From Puffinus mauretanicus (Eukaryota > Chordata > Aves > Procellariiformes > Procellariidae), in assembly GCA_023333565.1 (NCBI GenBank), contig JAJKFH010003305.1, forward strand, positions 558,001 through 622,000: a stretch of 64,000 bases of DNA, read 5' to 3'. The position numbers and the translations under genes were made by a program. The notes under the pieces are model-generated. The model saw only the letters and a list, made by a program, of their open reading frames with translations. It was not told where the DNA came from and did not search any database. Shown in pieces: positions 1 through 8,972 of the stretch (its first letter is position 1; every line of letters starts with the position of its first letter).

Positions 1-641
1 ATATCTGTTGTTATTCTCAGTCATTTAGAAAGCATACAAACTATTCAGTTGCAAATTTAGTAATAAAATAAAACACAAAAGAGAAAACCCAAACCATAGT
101 TATCCATTGTGTATAATTCCAGAAGTTTATTCACTGTCAATGACTTGTAGCACTTACGTAACAAAATCATTAAACAAACTAGATAAAATAAGGAAGTATT
201 CAGATTTGTTTTTGAAAGGTGACACTTAAACAAACAAACACTCCTCAAGTCTACAGACTATTCATTGAGACGACTCAGCCCCTTGAGAGTGGCTGCTCTA
301 TCAAAACATCACCACAGTAACAATACAGAAAAAAGTCTCTCCAAGCTTTCTTCTTCTCACCCTGGATGTCCTCAAATCCAAGCAGTCCAACACTATCTAC
401 CCTGCACCCAGGGAGCTCATTATTCCACTTACCTAAAGTCAGCTTTATCATTGCAGTATTTCCTTTCTAGTAAAATCAATCTGCTAAAAGAATTGAAAGT
501 CATATGTACGCAGCCTAGCTCATTACCTACAAACCTCTAGATTTCTTTTACATTGAATTTGATCTTCCTCAGTTTACTTTCTTATCCAAGACTTGAATGT
601 TTCATAATTATACTTCACTGTTCAAAAAATGCTCGTCTTAC
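1..641. other. CCDC162 intron, no exon found
   Basis: AT-rich sequence downstream of CCDC162 exon 5. The expected continuation of the protein (ALQYLP-like) was not seen on the minus strand. A short segment with splice-like borders near 450-497 does not fit phase 0. Confidence 0.5.
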
Positions 642-839
642 CTGGAGAAAACGGTGAATGCCCTTCAGAGAGTGTAGGTGACACACTAACCACCGGGTGT
701 AAATCATCAGATCTTCCTGTGTCACTACATTCACCAGATTTTTCTTTCCTGTCAGGAAACTTCCCCTTGCCGCTGAAAGTCTTGCAGCCCTCTGAACTGC
801 ATCGTTGTGTTCCTCCATCATGTGACTAATAATTCGCTT
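642..839 (-). CDS. CCDC162: CCDC162 coding exon 5
   Basis: This exon has 66 codons, phase 0 at both ends, acceptor CATAAACAG|AAG and donor CCAG|GTAAGA. It encodes KRIISHMMEEHNDAVQRAAR, then LSAARGSFLTGKKNLVNVVT, then QEDLMIYTRWLVCHLHSLKG and IHRFLQ. This is the best conserved part of the gene in the window. The next exon was not found in bases 1-641. Confidence 0.85.
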
Positions 840-1213
840 CTGTTTATGTATATAAAAGAGACGGTCATTTTTGCATTTCTGCATCTTCTTCCCGTATTAG
901 CAAGAAGGCCAATGCATTCCCACTGCATGAGGAATCCTAGTTGGAGAGTAATCTCAAAGGTTTATTTCCTTCCTAAATGCTTACAAATGGTATTTCCAAC
1001 CCAATGAGGAAAAGGGAATTTCAGTCCAAATAGTGAATGTCTCTGAGCAGCTAATAGTGACCTTAAGCAGATAGCTGACAGTGAATGTCCAGAGACAAAT
1101 TACCCTTAACGCTAATAGCTTTTTATTTGGGTGGAAAAAAAGCCATTGCTAACACTTTGTTTTTCGTGAACAGCTAGACATATACGTGATAGATCCTAGG
1201 TTTTGGTTCCTAC

Positions 1214-1327
1214 CTGATAGAGAGGATAAAGCTGTTCAATAACACTGCTGTGTGTACAAAATCTCTTCCATCTAAGCATGTGCAAATATTTACTCTGGAC
1301 TAGCTGAGTAATTCTGTCTGTAAAAAA
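1214..1327 (-). CDS. CCDC162: CCDC162 coding exon 4
   Basis: This exon has 38 codons, acceptor TTTTATTCAAG|TTT and donor CAG|GTAGGA. It encodes FFTDRITQLVQSKYLHMLRW then KRFCTHSSVIEQLYPLYQ. A second AG ten bases inside the exon was rejected because it would put a stop in frame. It joins the next exon in phase 0. Confidence 0.8.
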
Positions 1328-1907
1328 CTTGAATAAAATCAGAAATAACCAGCAAATCACACATTTGTAAACAACAGCAGCTTAACATTATAGGAAACTT
1401 AAGCAGTATGTAGATCATCATTAGCATCGGAGAATAACACCAAAACAACAGCTAATCAGACACCAAAGACCACTGTGCTGTTATATTTATCCATAGGGGT
1501 ACTTCCCCTAAGTTGTCCCAGTGGAAGTATTATTGTGGGAATTAAAAAAAAAACAGTTAATACAGGGAAAATGGCAGAATTCAGTCCACTGGACTTAGAA
1601 ATTTGAACTTCACTTTAAAAATGAAAATAAAAATAACCCACAACACAGACGTACGAGAACAGCACAAAAGCATTAGGGAACACGGAGAACCTTGTCCCAG
1701 CCCATTTGACCTGGCTTAGATTCCTGCCCTTTAAAGAAACAGAAGAAGAGGAAATTTTCACACCGTACAAGGAAACTGCAAGCACTAACGTTTTCGTGCC
1801 CGTTTCCAGGAAGGAGTTTCATACTGTTTTTGTTTTAAAATGTGCACAGTGCAACCTGCTGGGCCCGAGGAAAGCTCCTGGATCTTCGCAGCAAGCTGGA
1901 GCCCTAC

Positions 1908-2018
1908 CTGGTGCAGCAGCAGAGGCGAGTTCGCTGCTGTGTGCTCCCTTCTCCAGCAGCTCTCTGACTCCCTCTGCACGACATCAGCCTGAATAACAAG
2001 AGGTTTTGCTTCTGCCAC
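1908..2018 (-). CDS. CCDC162: CCDC162 coding exon 3
   Basis: This exon has 37 codons in phase 0 at both ends, acceptor CCGTTTGCAG|GTG and donor CAG|GTAGGG. It encodes VAEAKPLVIQADVVQRESES followed by CWRREHTAANSPLLLHQ. The open frame runs on past the donor, so a longer 3' end is conceivable, but the next exon fits phase 0 at this donor. Confidence 0.8.
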
Positions 2019-2344
2019 CTGCAAACGGAGCACATGTTGAATAGATCTCTTTTTCAGGGTATTAAAAAAAAAAGTGGTAAATACAGAAAATACAGGTTTT
2101 GAATTCATTGTTGGGAGTCGTCACATAAACAAACGCTGCAGAGCCAGGTCCACATCATTATTCAAATAAAAGAAAGGTTGTGCTGTTTGACTGATGTGCA
2201 AACAACATCACAACCCTTCCCATTCTATCTTTACAGGCCCAGATTCCAAAAAGCATACCACTGTCTCTGATTTTAATTTTCAGTTATTGCCTGGTAAAGA
2301 GCAAAGAGATTTTTTTTAAGCCAGTGTACATTTTAGCTACCTAC

Positions 2345-2417
2345 CTGTGAGCCTTTCTTCAATATTACCTCCCTTTATTTTCTGAAATAAGATGCGTCCT
2401 TTGGAATTGCAACAGAA
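2345..2417 (-). pseudogene. CCDC162: CCDC162 coding exon 2 with nonsense codon
   Basis: This 73-nt exon has a strong acceptor (pyrimidine run, CCCCTGCAG) and donor CAG|GTAGGT. With the two carried bases it gives 25 codons: S-SVAIPKDASYFRK, stop (TAA, 2377-2375), then REVILKKGSQ. The residues on both sides of the stop match the family block remembered as SVQIPKDVSYFRRERELALRKG, so the frame is certain. GAA to TAA is a one-base change. Skipping the exon would shift the frame, because its neighbours are in phases 2 and 0. Confidence 0.85.
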
Positions 2418-2642
2418 CTGCAGGGGAAAAAAAAGTTCAACAGAATGTTACATACAAGCTGGTATAAACCAAACATTTGTCAGGCCCAACACAACTCAGA
2501 TGGTGAAGTTAACAGTAAGCAAGTTTAATGGTATGAAAAACTCATATTAAAGCAGAAGAATTTGTTTAATTAGCAGACAGTTTTTGGCAAACTCTTTTCT
2601 TCCACCTCTATTTTTTAGTCAAAGCCCTTAAAAAGTCCATCT

Positions 2643-2713
2643 GGATGCTTGTCAATCCTATGGACACATATTACAACCCATAGCTATGCAGTGGAGTTCC
2701 TTGACAAGCATCC
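2643..2713. repeat. 13-bp perfect inverted repeat (hairpin)
   Basis: GGATGCTTGTCAA at 2643-2655 is the exact reverse complement of TTGACAAGCATCC at 2701-2713, with a 45-base loop. It lies in a CCDC162 intron just upstream of a CR1 end. It may be a remnant of a small palindromic element or chance. Confidence 0.5.
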
Positions 2714-2807
2714 TTCACAATTTAGTCAACTTCCTTCCTAATCTGCCCGTACCACAGAAGAAGGGGCTGAGAAAACTTCCGGAGGAGAACTATTTTTTAA
2801 TTCTCAT

Positions 2808-3039
2808 GCATCAACATTGGACATTAGGAAAAGGTTCTTCACTGAGAGGGTGGTCAGTCACTGGAACAGGCTTCCCAGGGAAGTGGTCGCGGCACCAAGC
2901 CTGTCAGAGTTCAAGGAGCGTCTGGACAACGCTCTTGGTCATATGGTTTAGTTTTAGTTAGTCCTGCGAGGAGCAGGGAGTTGGATTCAATGATTCTTAT
3001 GGGTCCCTTCCAATTTGAGATATTCTATGATTCTATGAT
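2808..3039 (+). mobile_element. CR1 LINE 3' end, plus orientation
   Basis: The text matches the CR1 3' region: ACATTAGGAAAAGGTTCTTC, GTCACTGGAACAGGCTTCCC, then a tail ending ATTCTATGATTCTATGAT. It is 5'-truncated, as usual for CR1, and sits in the CCDC162 intron between exons 1 and 2. Confidence 0.93.
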
Positions 3040-3219
3040 CAATATACTTATAGGAAGCATACATTACATAATTTTTATGTAGCTGAATAAAATGAATGCA
3101 TGAAAATTAAAAGCATACATGAAAACGGGACCATTAAAAAAAAGGGCTCCTAAGTCTTGTCCAAAAGAAATACACGGGAAACTCTGCTGGAACACTTCAG
3201 AGCCCTAAAGAGGTAGGAC

Positions 3220-3700
3220 TGGGAGTGGTTTTGTGATCATCTACCACTTCCACTGCTCTAAGGCAGGAAAAAGTAAATCTGTTCCCTAAAGGTGTTTGTC
3301 TATCCTGTTCTTAAAGACAGATGGTCATCACAGATGGTCAGCAACCTCCTAGTCTAGATATCAGTGTTTAAGTTACACTATCTTTGGAAAGCTTGAATTT
3401 TAGCCCATTATTTTCTGTCCTATTCGTAAGTGCAAACAGAGCTTATTCCCTTCATCTTTACAGCAATCTCCCATGTGTCTGAAGACTTACAATCTAGAGA
3501 AAATGGAGTGGAGACGTAAGTCCAGCTCCTTTCCTTTTTGTCTCAAGTGTCCTTGTCGAGTGTTCTTCACCTCTGTTTTCCGCCACATATTCTCCAGGTG
3601 GTCTACAGCTTCCTTGAAGCATAATGCCAAACCTCGGTACCTTGGCACAGCTTGCATCTCCTCATCCCTGAGGCAAGTAAGAGTGGCTGTCTCATAGTGA
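3220..3700 (-). mobile_element. Ancient CR1 relic, minus orientation
   Basis: Read on the plus strand, this is the familiar antisense CR1 text in decayed form: ATCATCTACCACTTCCACTG, then GGTGTTTGTCTATCCTGTTC, then the block with CCCATTATTTTCTGTCC, then TTCCTTGAAGCATAATGCC. It explains the 76-codon minus-strand open frame at 3487-3717, which is therefore not a host exon. Confidence 0.7.
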
Positions 3701-4044
3701 CCATTCTGTTTATACACCCCAGCGTTAGGTTTGAAGCTACTTCCTCTTCACTGTAAGAAGGGAATACTTGACATGCTAGGGACATTTAAAGTTTTGCTTA
3801 CAATATACAACATGAAATCAATTTAGTTTACGTTTTGACATTCTCTTCCATTTCAACTGTAATTCTGTGGTAGACACACAATGAAAAAGCTGCTATTCCT
3901 GGCTCCCATGTGTGTATTCAGGTCTCGAAATTGAACAGTTATATAGACACAGGACTCTTGTATCATGACCAAAAAACCCAAGAAGAGATACAATGCATTG
4001 CTACAATCTCGCTCTCTCCTTCATTCCCAGCAAACCCTTGTTAC

Positions 4045-4181
4045 CTGCATGCCCTACTCGGTACTCTGTGGAGTACCCTGTTGTCTTCTATTTCTGCCCT
4101 CAGCTCTGCCAGCTGTGCTGCTAGTTCTTGTTCCAGCTGCTGGACCTTCTCAGTAGAAGAGATCTGGTATACTTCATCCAT
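4045..4181 (-). CDS. CCDC162: CCDC162 coding exon 1
   Basis: The ATG at 4181-4179 sits in a good initiation context (AAAATGG). The exon encodes 45 residues plus two bases: a heptad-rich coiled coil rich in Q, E, L and A, then a short basic tail. The donor is CAG|GTAACA just left of 4045. It ends in phase 2, which matches the acceptor phase of the exon at 2417. No acceptor is obvious just upstream, so the 5' UTR border is unknown. Confidence 0.75.
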
Positions 4182-4939
4182 TTTGCATATTTCAGTTTGG
4201 CAGACCAAAAGAGAAAGCAGTCGAGAAGAAGCTCCTTTCTCAAGAGCAAATCACTTGTAAACTCTGGACCTGGAGAACTGTCCACGTAAAAAGCACAAAT
4301 TTCCACTCCTATATGGACAATATATAGTACGTAGCAACTTCATTAAAGAATTGTTTATTAGCACCTTCTTTAACAGAAGACTTTTCTTTTAGTATCAGGG
4401 ACAGAACTGGGGGAATGTGATTTTTCCCATTTTGATTGCCAGCCTGAAGAAAATAGGAGAAAAACTGGTTTGGGCCAAAAATTTTCAAGTATCCTTCTGC
4501 ATCCTCCCACTAACAAATGCCATCTCCTCCCTCCTTCACCCAGTTTCTTCAGGACACTTCAGAAAGTTTAGGTAATTAAACATTAAATTTGATGTGCTGA
4601 ATAAAACATTTTACAAAAGAAGAATTGAAACTTTTTGCTTTCATTTTTTCTGAAACAAAATACACTGACTAGAAAAATCTATTTTCTCCCCCATTTCTCT
4701 CACCTGAAACTATTATTTGAAGTTGATGAGAACAAAAGGAATGAAGGAATTTGCAAGAAATGCTACTTTTTGACAAAGGTACTGTCTGCAAATAATCCAC
4801 TAATACCAAATTCATCTGGCCAAACTCTTTGTACAATACAAATATCTTCATTTAAGCTCACCAATCACCCCAGACTCTCTTTGTAGTCGGTAGAGGGAAT
4901 CCCAGGCACTTGGGATAAGATTCATCTGACCTATTTTAG

Positions 4940-5135
4940 CTGTTACCTGAGGATATGATACATCACACTTTCAGAAACGCTTGCTTCTCTTTGCTGACGG
5001 AAGAGAGACTTCGGGACCCGCACGGGGAGCCCGGGGAGACCTTCAGGTAAGCACCAGAGCCGCAACCCAAGCGACTTGCGGAAGCTCCAGCAGGCCCCAG
5101 CAGGGGATACTGTAGAGGCAGCCTTGCCCACTTCA
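4940..5135 (-). promoter_or_regulatory. GC-rich patch, candidate CCDC162 promoter / 5' exon
   Basis: A short CpG-containing patch about 0.8 kb upstream of the CCDC162 start codon. On the minus strand it ends in a good donor (CTCAG|GTAACA, exon side base 4947), suitable for a 5' UTR exon. On the plus strand it contains an equally good donor (TTCAG|GTAAGC, exon side base 5046), so divergent transcription is possible. No transcript evidence is available. Confidence 0.35.
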
Positions 5136-6600
5136 GTACAGGCAAGCCAAGGAAAACAGAAAATGCTTCATCAGAAATAAGAGCATATGTTTTATTATCC
5201 CCATTTCCTTGTTTTTTTCTGCTATAAAAATCGTCGTGTGTTGTACAGTATTCTTATTCTGGGAATGTCTTTCGGTCCACATAAACATCTGCATTTAGTT
5301 ACGTTAGCCAGTATCCAAATCCCAGCGAGATCCTGCCCTGATTATTTTGCTAGGAGTGTTTTTGCCAGCTTCTATTCCCAGAACACACTGGATTTATAGC
5401 TATGTCCAACCTCCAGCTTTGCTGGTTAGAAGACTGTAACAAACATGCTCAAACTGAATGCCTTTTGTACTAGGACAAAGTCTTTCCAGCAGGCTTCAGT
5501 AACAAGCCATTAATTTGTGCTAGCATATTTCATTAGCAGCAGGAAAGTGAACTATTGTTGGATACAATTTGCTGGTCTGTATTTTTAATTATACTGTTTG
5601 ACCTACATCTTTTGTCCCATTTCCTTAATGTCTAGCCATAAAATATGACCCCAGATTCAAATACTAACAAAACCTGTTGTGGCAATTTTGCATAACTCAG
5701 CGTAAAAGAACCCAGATTTTGAGTAAATAAACCAATTAGTCTTTTTTGAGATCATTGTGTGGTTTTGTCTGCTGCCCTTTATAGCTAGATTCAAAACATT
5801 CAGGGGAAAAAAAAAAGCAATATACAGTTTCATCTGAGAAGACAAACAAAACCATGCAAGATATAAATCAAAACAAGGATCTGTAAAAGAGTAGAGCAAG
5901 CACTTATTAAGCCAAAACATATTGTTCTTGTGAAGACAACTGCTCTGACCACTGTGCTTTCTCCAAATGTACATTTATGGAGTTCCAGGCCAGAACTTTT
6001 TTGGAACATAAGACGTGAAGCATTCAGATCCCAGCAAAACTCGCTGCGATCTGCCTGCCTAATTCTCGCGGAGCTGAACCTCGCCAGCACTTGTGCACAA
6101 GGCTAACTTCACCACTGTGGTTTCTGCAGAATTATTCATTGCATTATCTTTCTTTGAAGACTTATGTGATTGATAATTGCCTCAAATTGTGAATATGCTA
6201 ATAAATAAATACATAAGCTGATCTCCTATCCTACCCCCCCCACCCCGAGATACAATCTGAAAACAAATTTTCTGCAAGCAAGAAAACTTGTTTGGGTTAC
6301 ACTTCCTTTGTATCTGGTTTGACTCCCTCAGCCCATGCTGAAGTGCATCTGCTTTGCTTTAGCATGTGAAAACACATACACTAGAGAAATAAAAGCTCTG
6401 GAAAAAAAACAGCACAAAAGAATTATTAAAATACAGCGAAATCTTCCGAGTTGAAATGCAAGTGATACACCCCTGTCAACTAATGTAAACTCGCGTATCA
6501 CCCATTCCTATTTCCCCCTCTCAAATCCCAGCTCCAGGCTGGGACAGCAAGACAGCTTTTTCAGCTCCCCGTCCCCCTCCGAAGCAGGCAGAGATGCGAA

Positions 6601-7149
6601 ATGCCCAGCTGCCGACAGGACCGGGTTCAGCAGTTTTCCCCTTCCCTCCAGCCACTCGCCCACAGAAAGGCAAAGAGAGCAGTCTTGTTCGGGGACTGGA
6701 CAGCCCCTGTTGGCACACACATTTTGAAGACTGACTGTTCAATGCTTCCATCGTTTAAGCACTGCCCCATCCACTACCTGGTTGACCAACCCAAAGCTGC
6801 TGTCCTCCACCGCAGCCCCTTGTCCGAGAGAGGAGCCAGGGCCCTCCTTCTCCAGCTCCAGCACCAAAATGCCCCCCTCTCCCTGGGTTTCTACAGTCAA
6901 CAAAAATACCAGGTCAAGGCACAGAGGGAGCGGGTGATTGTTCTCACTCCCATGGCTGCCACCAGGCAAAGCCTTTCTACCTGTTTTTATGCATTTGGGG
7001 CAAATCGCTGGCAATTTTTCTCTCCCAGTCCAATGCCTGATGGTTTTTGTCTAGGGCTGGACCTCCGGATGAAATATAATGCTTTAGGCTCCATAGAGCT
7101 TGTAAGGCCCTTCTCACTTGCTCTGTCACACACGGGTACAGAGCTTTAG
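6601..7149 (+). other. 182-codon open frame, unknown
   Basis: An ATG-initiated open frame in a GC-richer island of otherwise AT-rich intergenic DNA. I recognise no domain, signal peptide or membrane segment; the predicted product is rich in S, Q, L, P and R, which is typical of chance frames. The minus strand is also partly open here. It could be an unannotated transcript, a 3' UTR or an old repeat. Confidence 0.2.
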
Positions 7150-8178
7150 AGATTATTTAACTACCCCTAGGAATGGCAAAGGCTTCTCTCATGGCAGCAG
7201 AATACCTACAATCTGAAAACGTTAAGAGCAGAAACGCTTACTTTTCTTTTGTCTCCAGTATCAGTGATTCCAGTGTCCAGAAATGCATAAACCTACCTCA
7301 GAAACGCTATCTATACCAGGAAAATACCATGTTGAGAACCGTGTTTAAGTGTTTTTAAGCATACAACATGCTTTTCTAAGCCAGAGATAATCCATAAGAA
7401 GGATGTCTGTACAATTTAAGACAGCGTAGGAAACCCATGCCCAAATATCAGTTGAACAACCTGATCTTCCATAGTCCTGACAAAGATGTTTAGTACATAT
7501 AAACTCTCCCTCTCACCCCCAAAAGCTTACACATGCAACCCCTGTCAAAGATTGTAACAGTTTATTCTAAATTTAAATTAATTATCTGAAAATTTTCCTA
7601 ATCCTTTCTCTTGAAGGGTGCCAGATGGTGCAAACTTAATGATGCAAAGACCCAGATTTCCATTAGGACCATACATCATTACTAGCCTTTATTCAAAACC
7701 CTTGGCAACAGAGCATGCCTCCAATTTTTATCCATACCTGCACAAGGGCTTGAGAAGACCACTACATTCTCTTTATACCAGAGATCTACAGCAGAACTTC
7801 ACTGACACCTCCCGAGGAAGCTATTTTTTTCCTGACATATGCAAACACCCAGGAAAATCAGTATCAGTCAGTAACCTCAAGACAAGAATTTATTGCAACT
7901 AAATAACCAGTGTTGATTCAAAGTCACTGTTATATCTTTTACCATACATACATAGTGGGGGATGGAAAAGAGCAGACTCAGCATTAGCATAAAGACCCAT
8001 CTTGCATTTTATTAGCACACAGATTCCACAACATGTACTGGTACGCAGTTCAAAGTCTCCTCTATAACAGCTCAATTATTTTATAATGTGGTAGAAGCCA
8101 GTTCTGTTGATGAGAAGACAAGCATCCAAGCTTTTGGTACTGGCCCCTTCCCTGCACGATCAAGAACACTCTCACATT

Positions 8179-8290
8179 GTTGTGGTTTAACCAAGTCATG
8201 GGTTGTGCTTCCAATCCCTAGCTGTCCCTAATACTAAGACTGTCAATAAAGCTTATAGAGTAATAATAATAATAATGAAAATGTAGATAA
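8179..8290 (+). mobile_element. Possible decayed ERVL-type LTR fragment
   Basis: TGTTGTGGTTTAACC at the start and the later (AAT)n run after a TCAATAAAGC-like segment resemble the order seen in the better preserved LTR at 44222. The middle is shortened and diverged, so the call is tentative. Confidence 0.35.
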
Positions 8291-8656
8291 ATAACAGACA
8301 GTACCTCTTCTTCTGCCTCAGTTGCAATGATCTGAATCTTCAGTTATTAGAGAAAAGGAAAACAACAGTTTTTGTTTGAACAGAAGCACTAGCCCAAGTC
8401 ATTCTGGAAAAGCAAGCTCTAAGTAACTCCTTGGCAGCGGGCGCAACAGGACACCAAAGATAGCATATTATTTTAAGTGTAAAAAAGGTATAAAAATTTA
8501 TTTGACAAGTTAACAAGTAAGCATTTCATTAATCCATGAAAACATTTTATTACAAGTCAGTGTAGTTGAATTATAGCTACCGGACATGAAAGTTAATTCT
8601 GAGGTGAACAAACTGACTTAGCAGTGAGTAGACAGTTTAAAATGTAAAATGCTATA

Positions 8657-8667
8657 TTTATTTTATT
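8657..8667 (-). promoter_or_regulatory. Candidate poly(A) signals of CEP57L1
   Basis: Two overlapping AATAAA hexamers on the minus strand lie about 75-85 bases past the CEP57L1 stop codon. Further hexamers occur at 8546-8551 and 8497-8502, so the true cleavage site is open. Confidence 0.4.
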
Positions 8668-8741
8668 TTTAAAAGGTATTTTGTGAAATTAAAAACTTAC
8701 TAGCTGTCAGACAGCTTCAAAAACTTCTAACACAGTAAACT

Positions 8742-8972
8742 TCAGAACTGTTGTTCCCACATGACATCATCTTTTTTCAGTGTTGACTGAAGTTTCTGCA
8801 CATTTTTTAGCAGCTGAAGAGAGCTTCTGCTTTTCTGCCCAGGACAAGACTTAGACATACTTTCCCTTACAGTGACCGCGATCTCCTTTGCTTCCTTTTG
8901 GTCATCACACTTTAGTTTGACATGAGCTGCCCCTTGCTTCAGTTTCTGAGTTTTTCTCTTTAGTTTCTGCAC
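8742..8972 (-). CDS. CEP57L1: CEP57L1 last coding exon
   Basis: Acceptor TTCTTCCTAG|GTG; 76 codons plus TGA at 8744-8742. It encodes a basic helix (VQKLKRKTQKLKQGAAHVKL) and the family C-terminus LQLLKNVQKLQSTLKKDDVM with WEQQF. The final tryptophan block is conserved in CEP57 relatives. Confidence 0.94.
   Translation of the reverse strand: MQKLKRKTQKLKQGAAHVKLKCDDQKEAKEIAVTVRESMSKSCPGQKSRSSLQLLKNVQKLQSTLKKDDVMWEQQF

Larger units (their letters stand above)
642..4181 (-). pseudogene. CCDC162: CCDC162 (5' coding exons), with one in-frame stop
   Basis: Five minus-strand exons (4181-4045, 2417-2345, 2018-1908, 1327-1214, 839-642) join with matching phases and GT-AG borders. They encode the N-terminal part of coiled-coil domain-containing protein 162: a start methionine and coiled coil (EKVQQLEQELAAQLAELRAE), then the conserved SVAIPKDASYFRK block, PLVIQADVVQRESESCWRRE, SKYLHMLRWKRFC and LVCHLHSLKGIH. 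These resemble the family as I remember it. The gene lies downstream of CEP57L1 in the same direction, as in human, where the locus is annotated as the pseudogene CCDC162P. Exon 2 has an in-frame TAA at 2377-2375 where relatives carry a glutamate; all other codons and splice sites look intact. This could be recent loss of function, a polymorphism or an assembly error. Further exons lie beyond the left edge. The molecular role of the protein is not established. Confidence 0.85.
5136..8741. other. Intergenic stretch between CCDC162 and CEP57L1 3' end
   Basis: Mostly AT-rich with no recognised gene. It holds a moderately GC-rich segment with an open frame (6601-7149), candidate CEP57L1 poly(A) signals near 8500-8670, a decayed LTR-like stretch near 8179-8290 and a 27-base microexon-like segment at 8305-8331. 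Confidence 0.6.

Noticed and set aside
450..497. Short minus-strand segment with TTTTAGCAG acceptor and AG|GTAAGT donor as the next CCDC162 exon
   Set aside because: In the required phase it contains a stop, and it does not encode the expected ALQYLP-like continuation.
3487..3717. 76-codon minus-strand frame as a CCDC162 exon
   Set aside because: It does not fit the phase between exons 1 and 2, and the plus strand reads as antisense CR1; it is transposon sequence.
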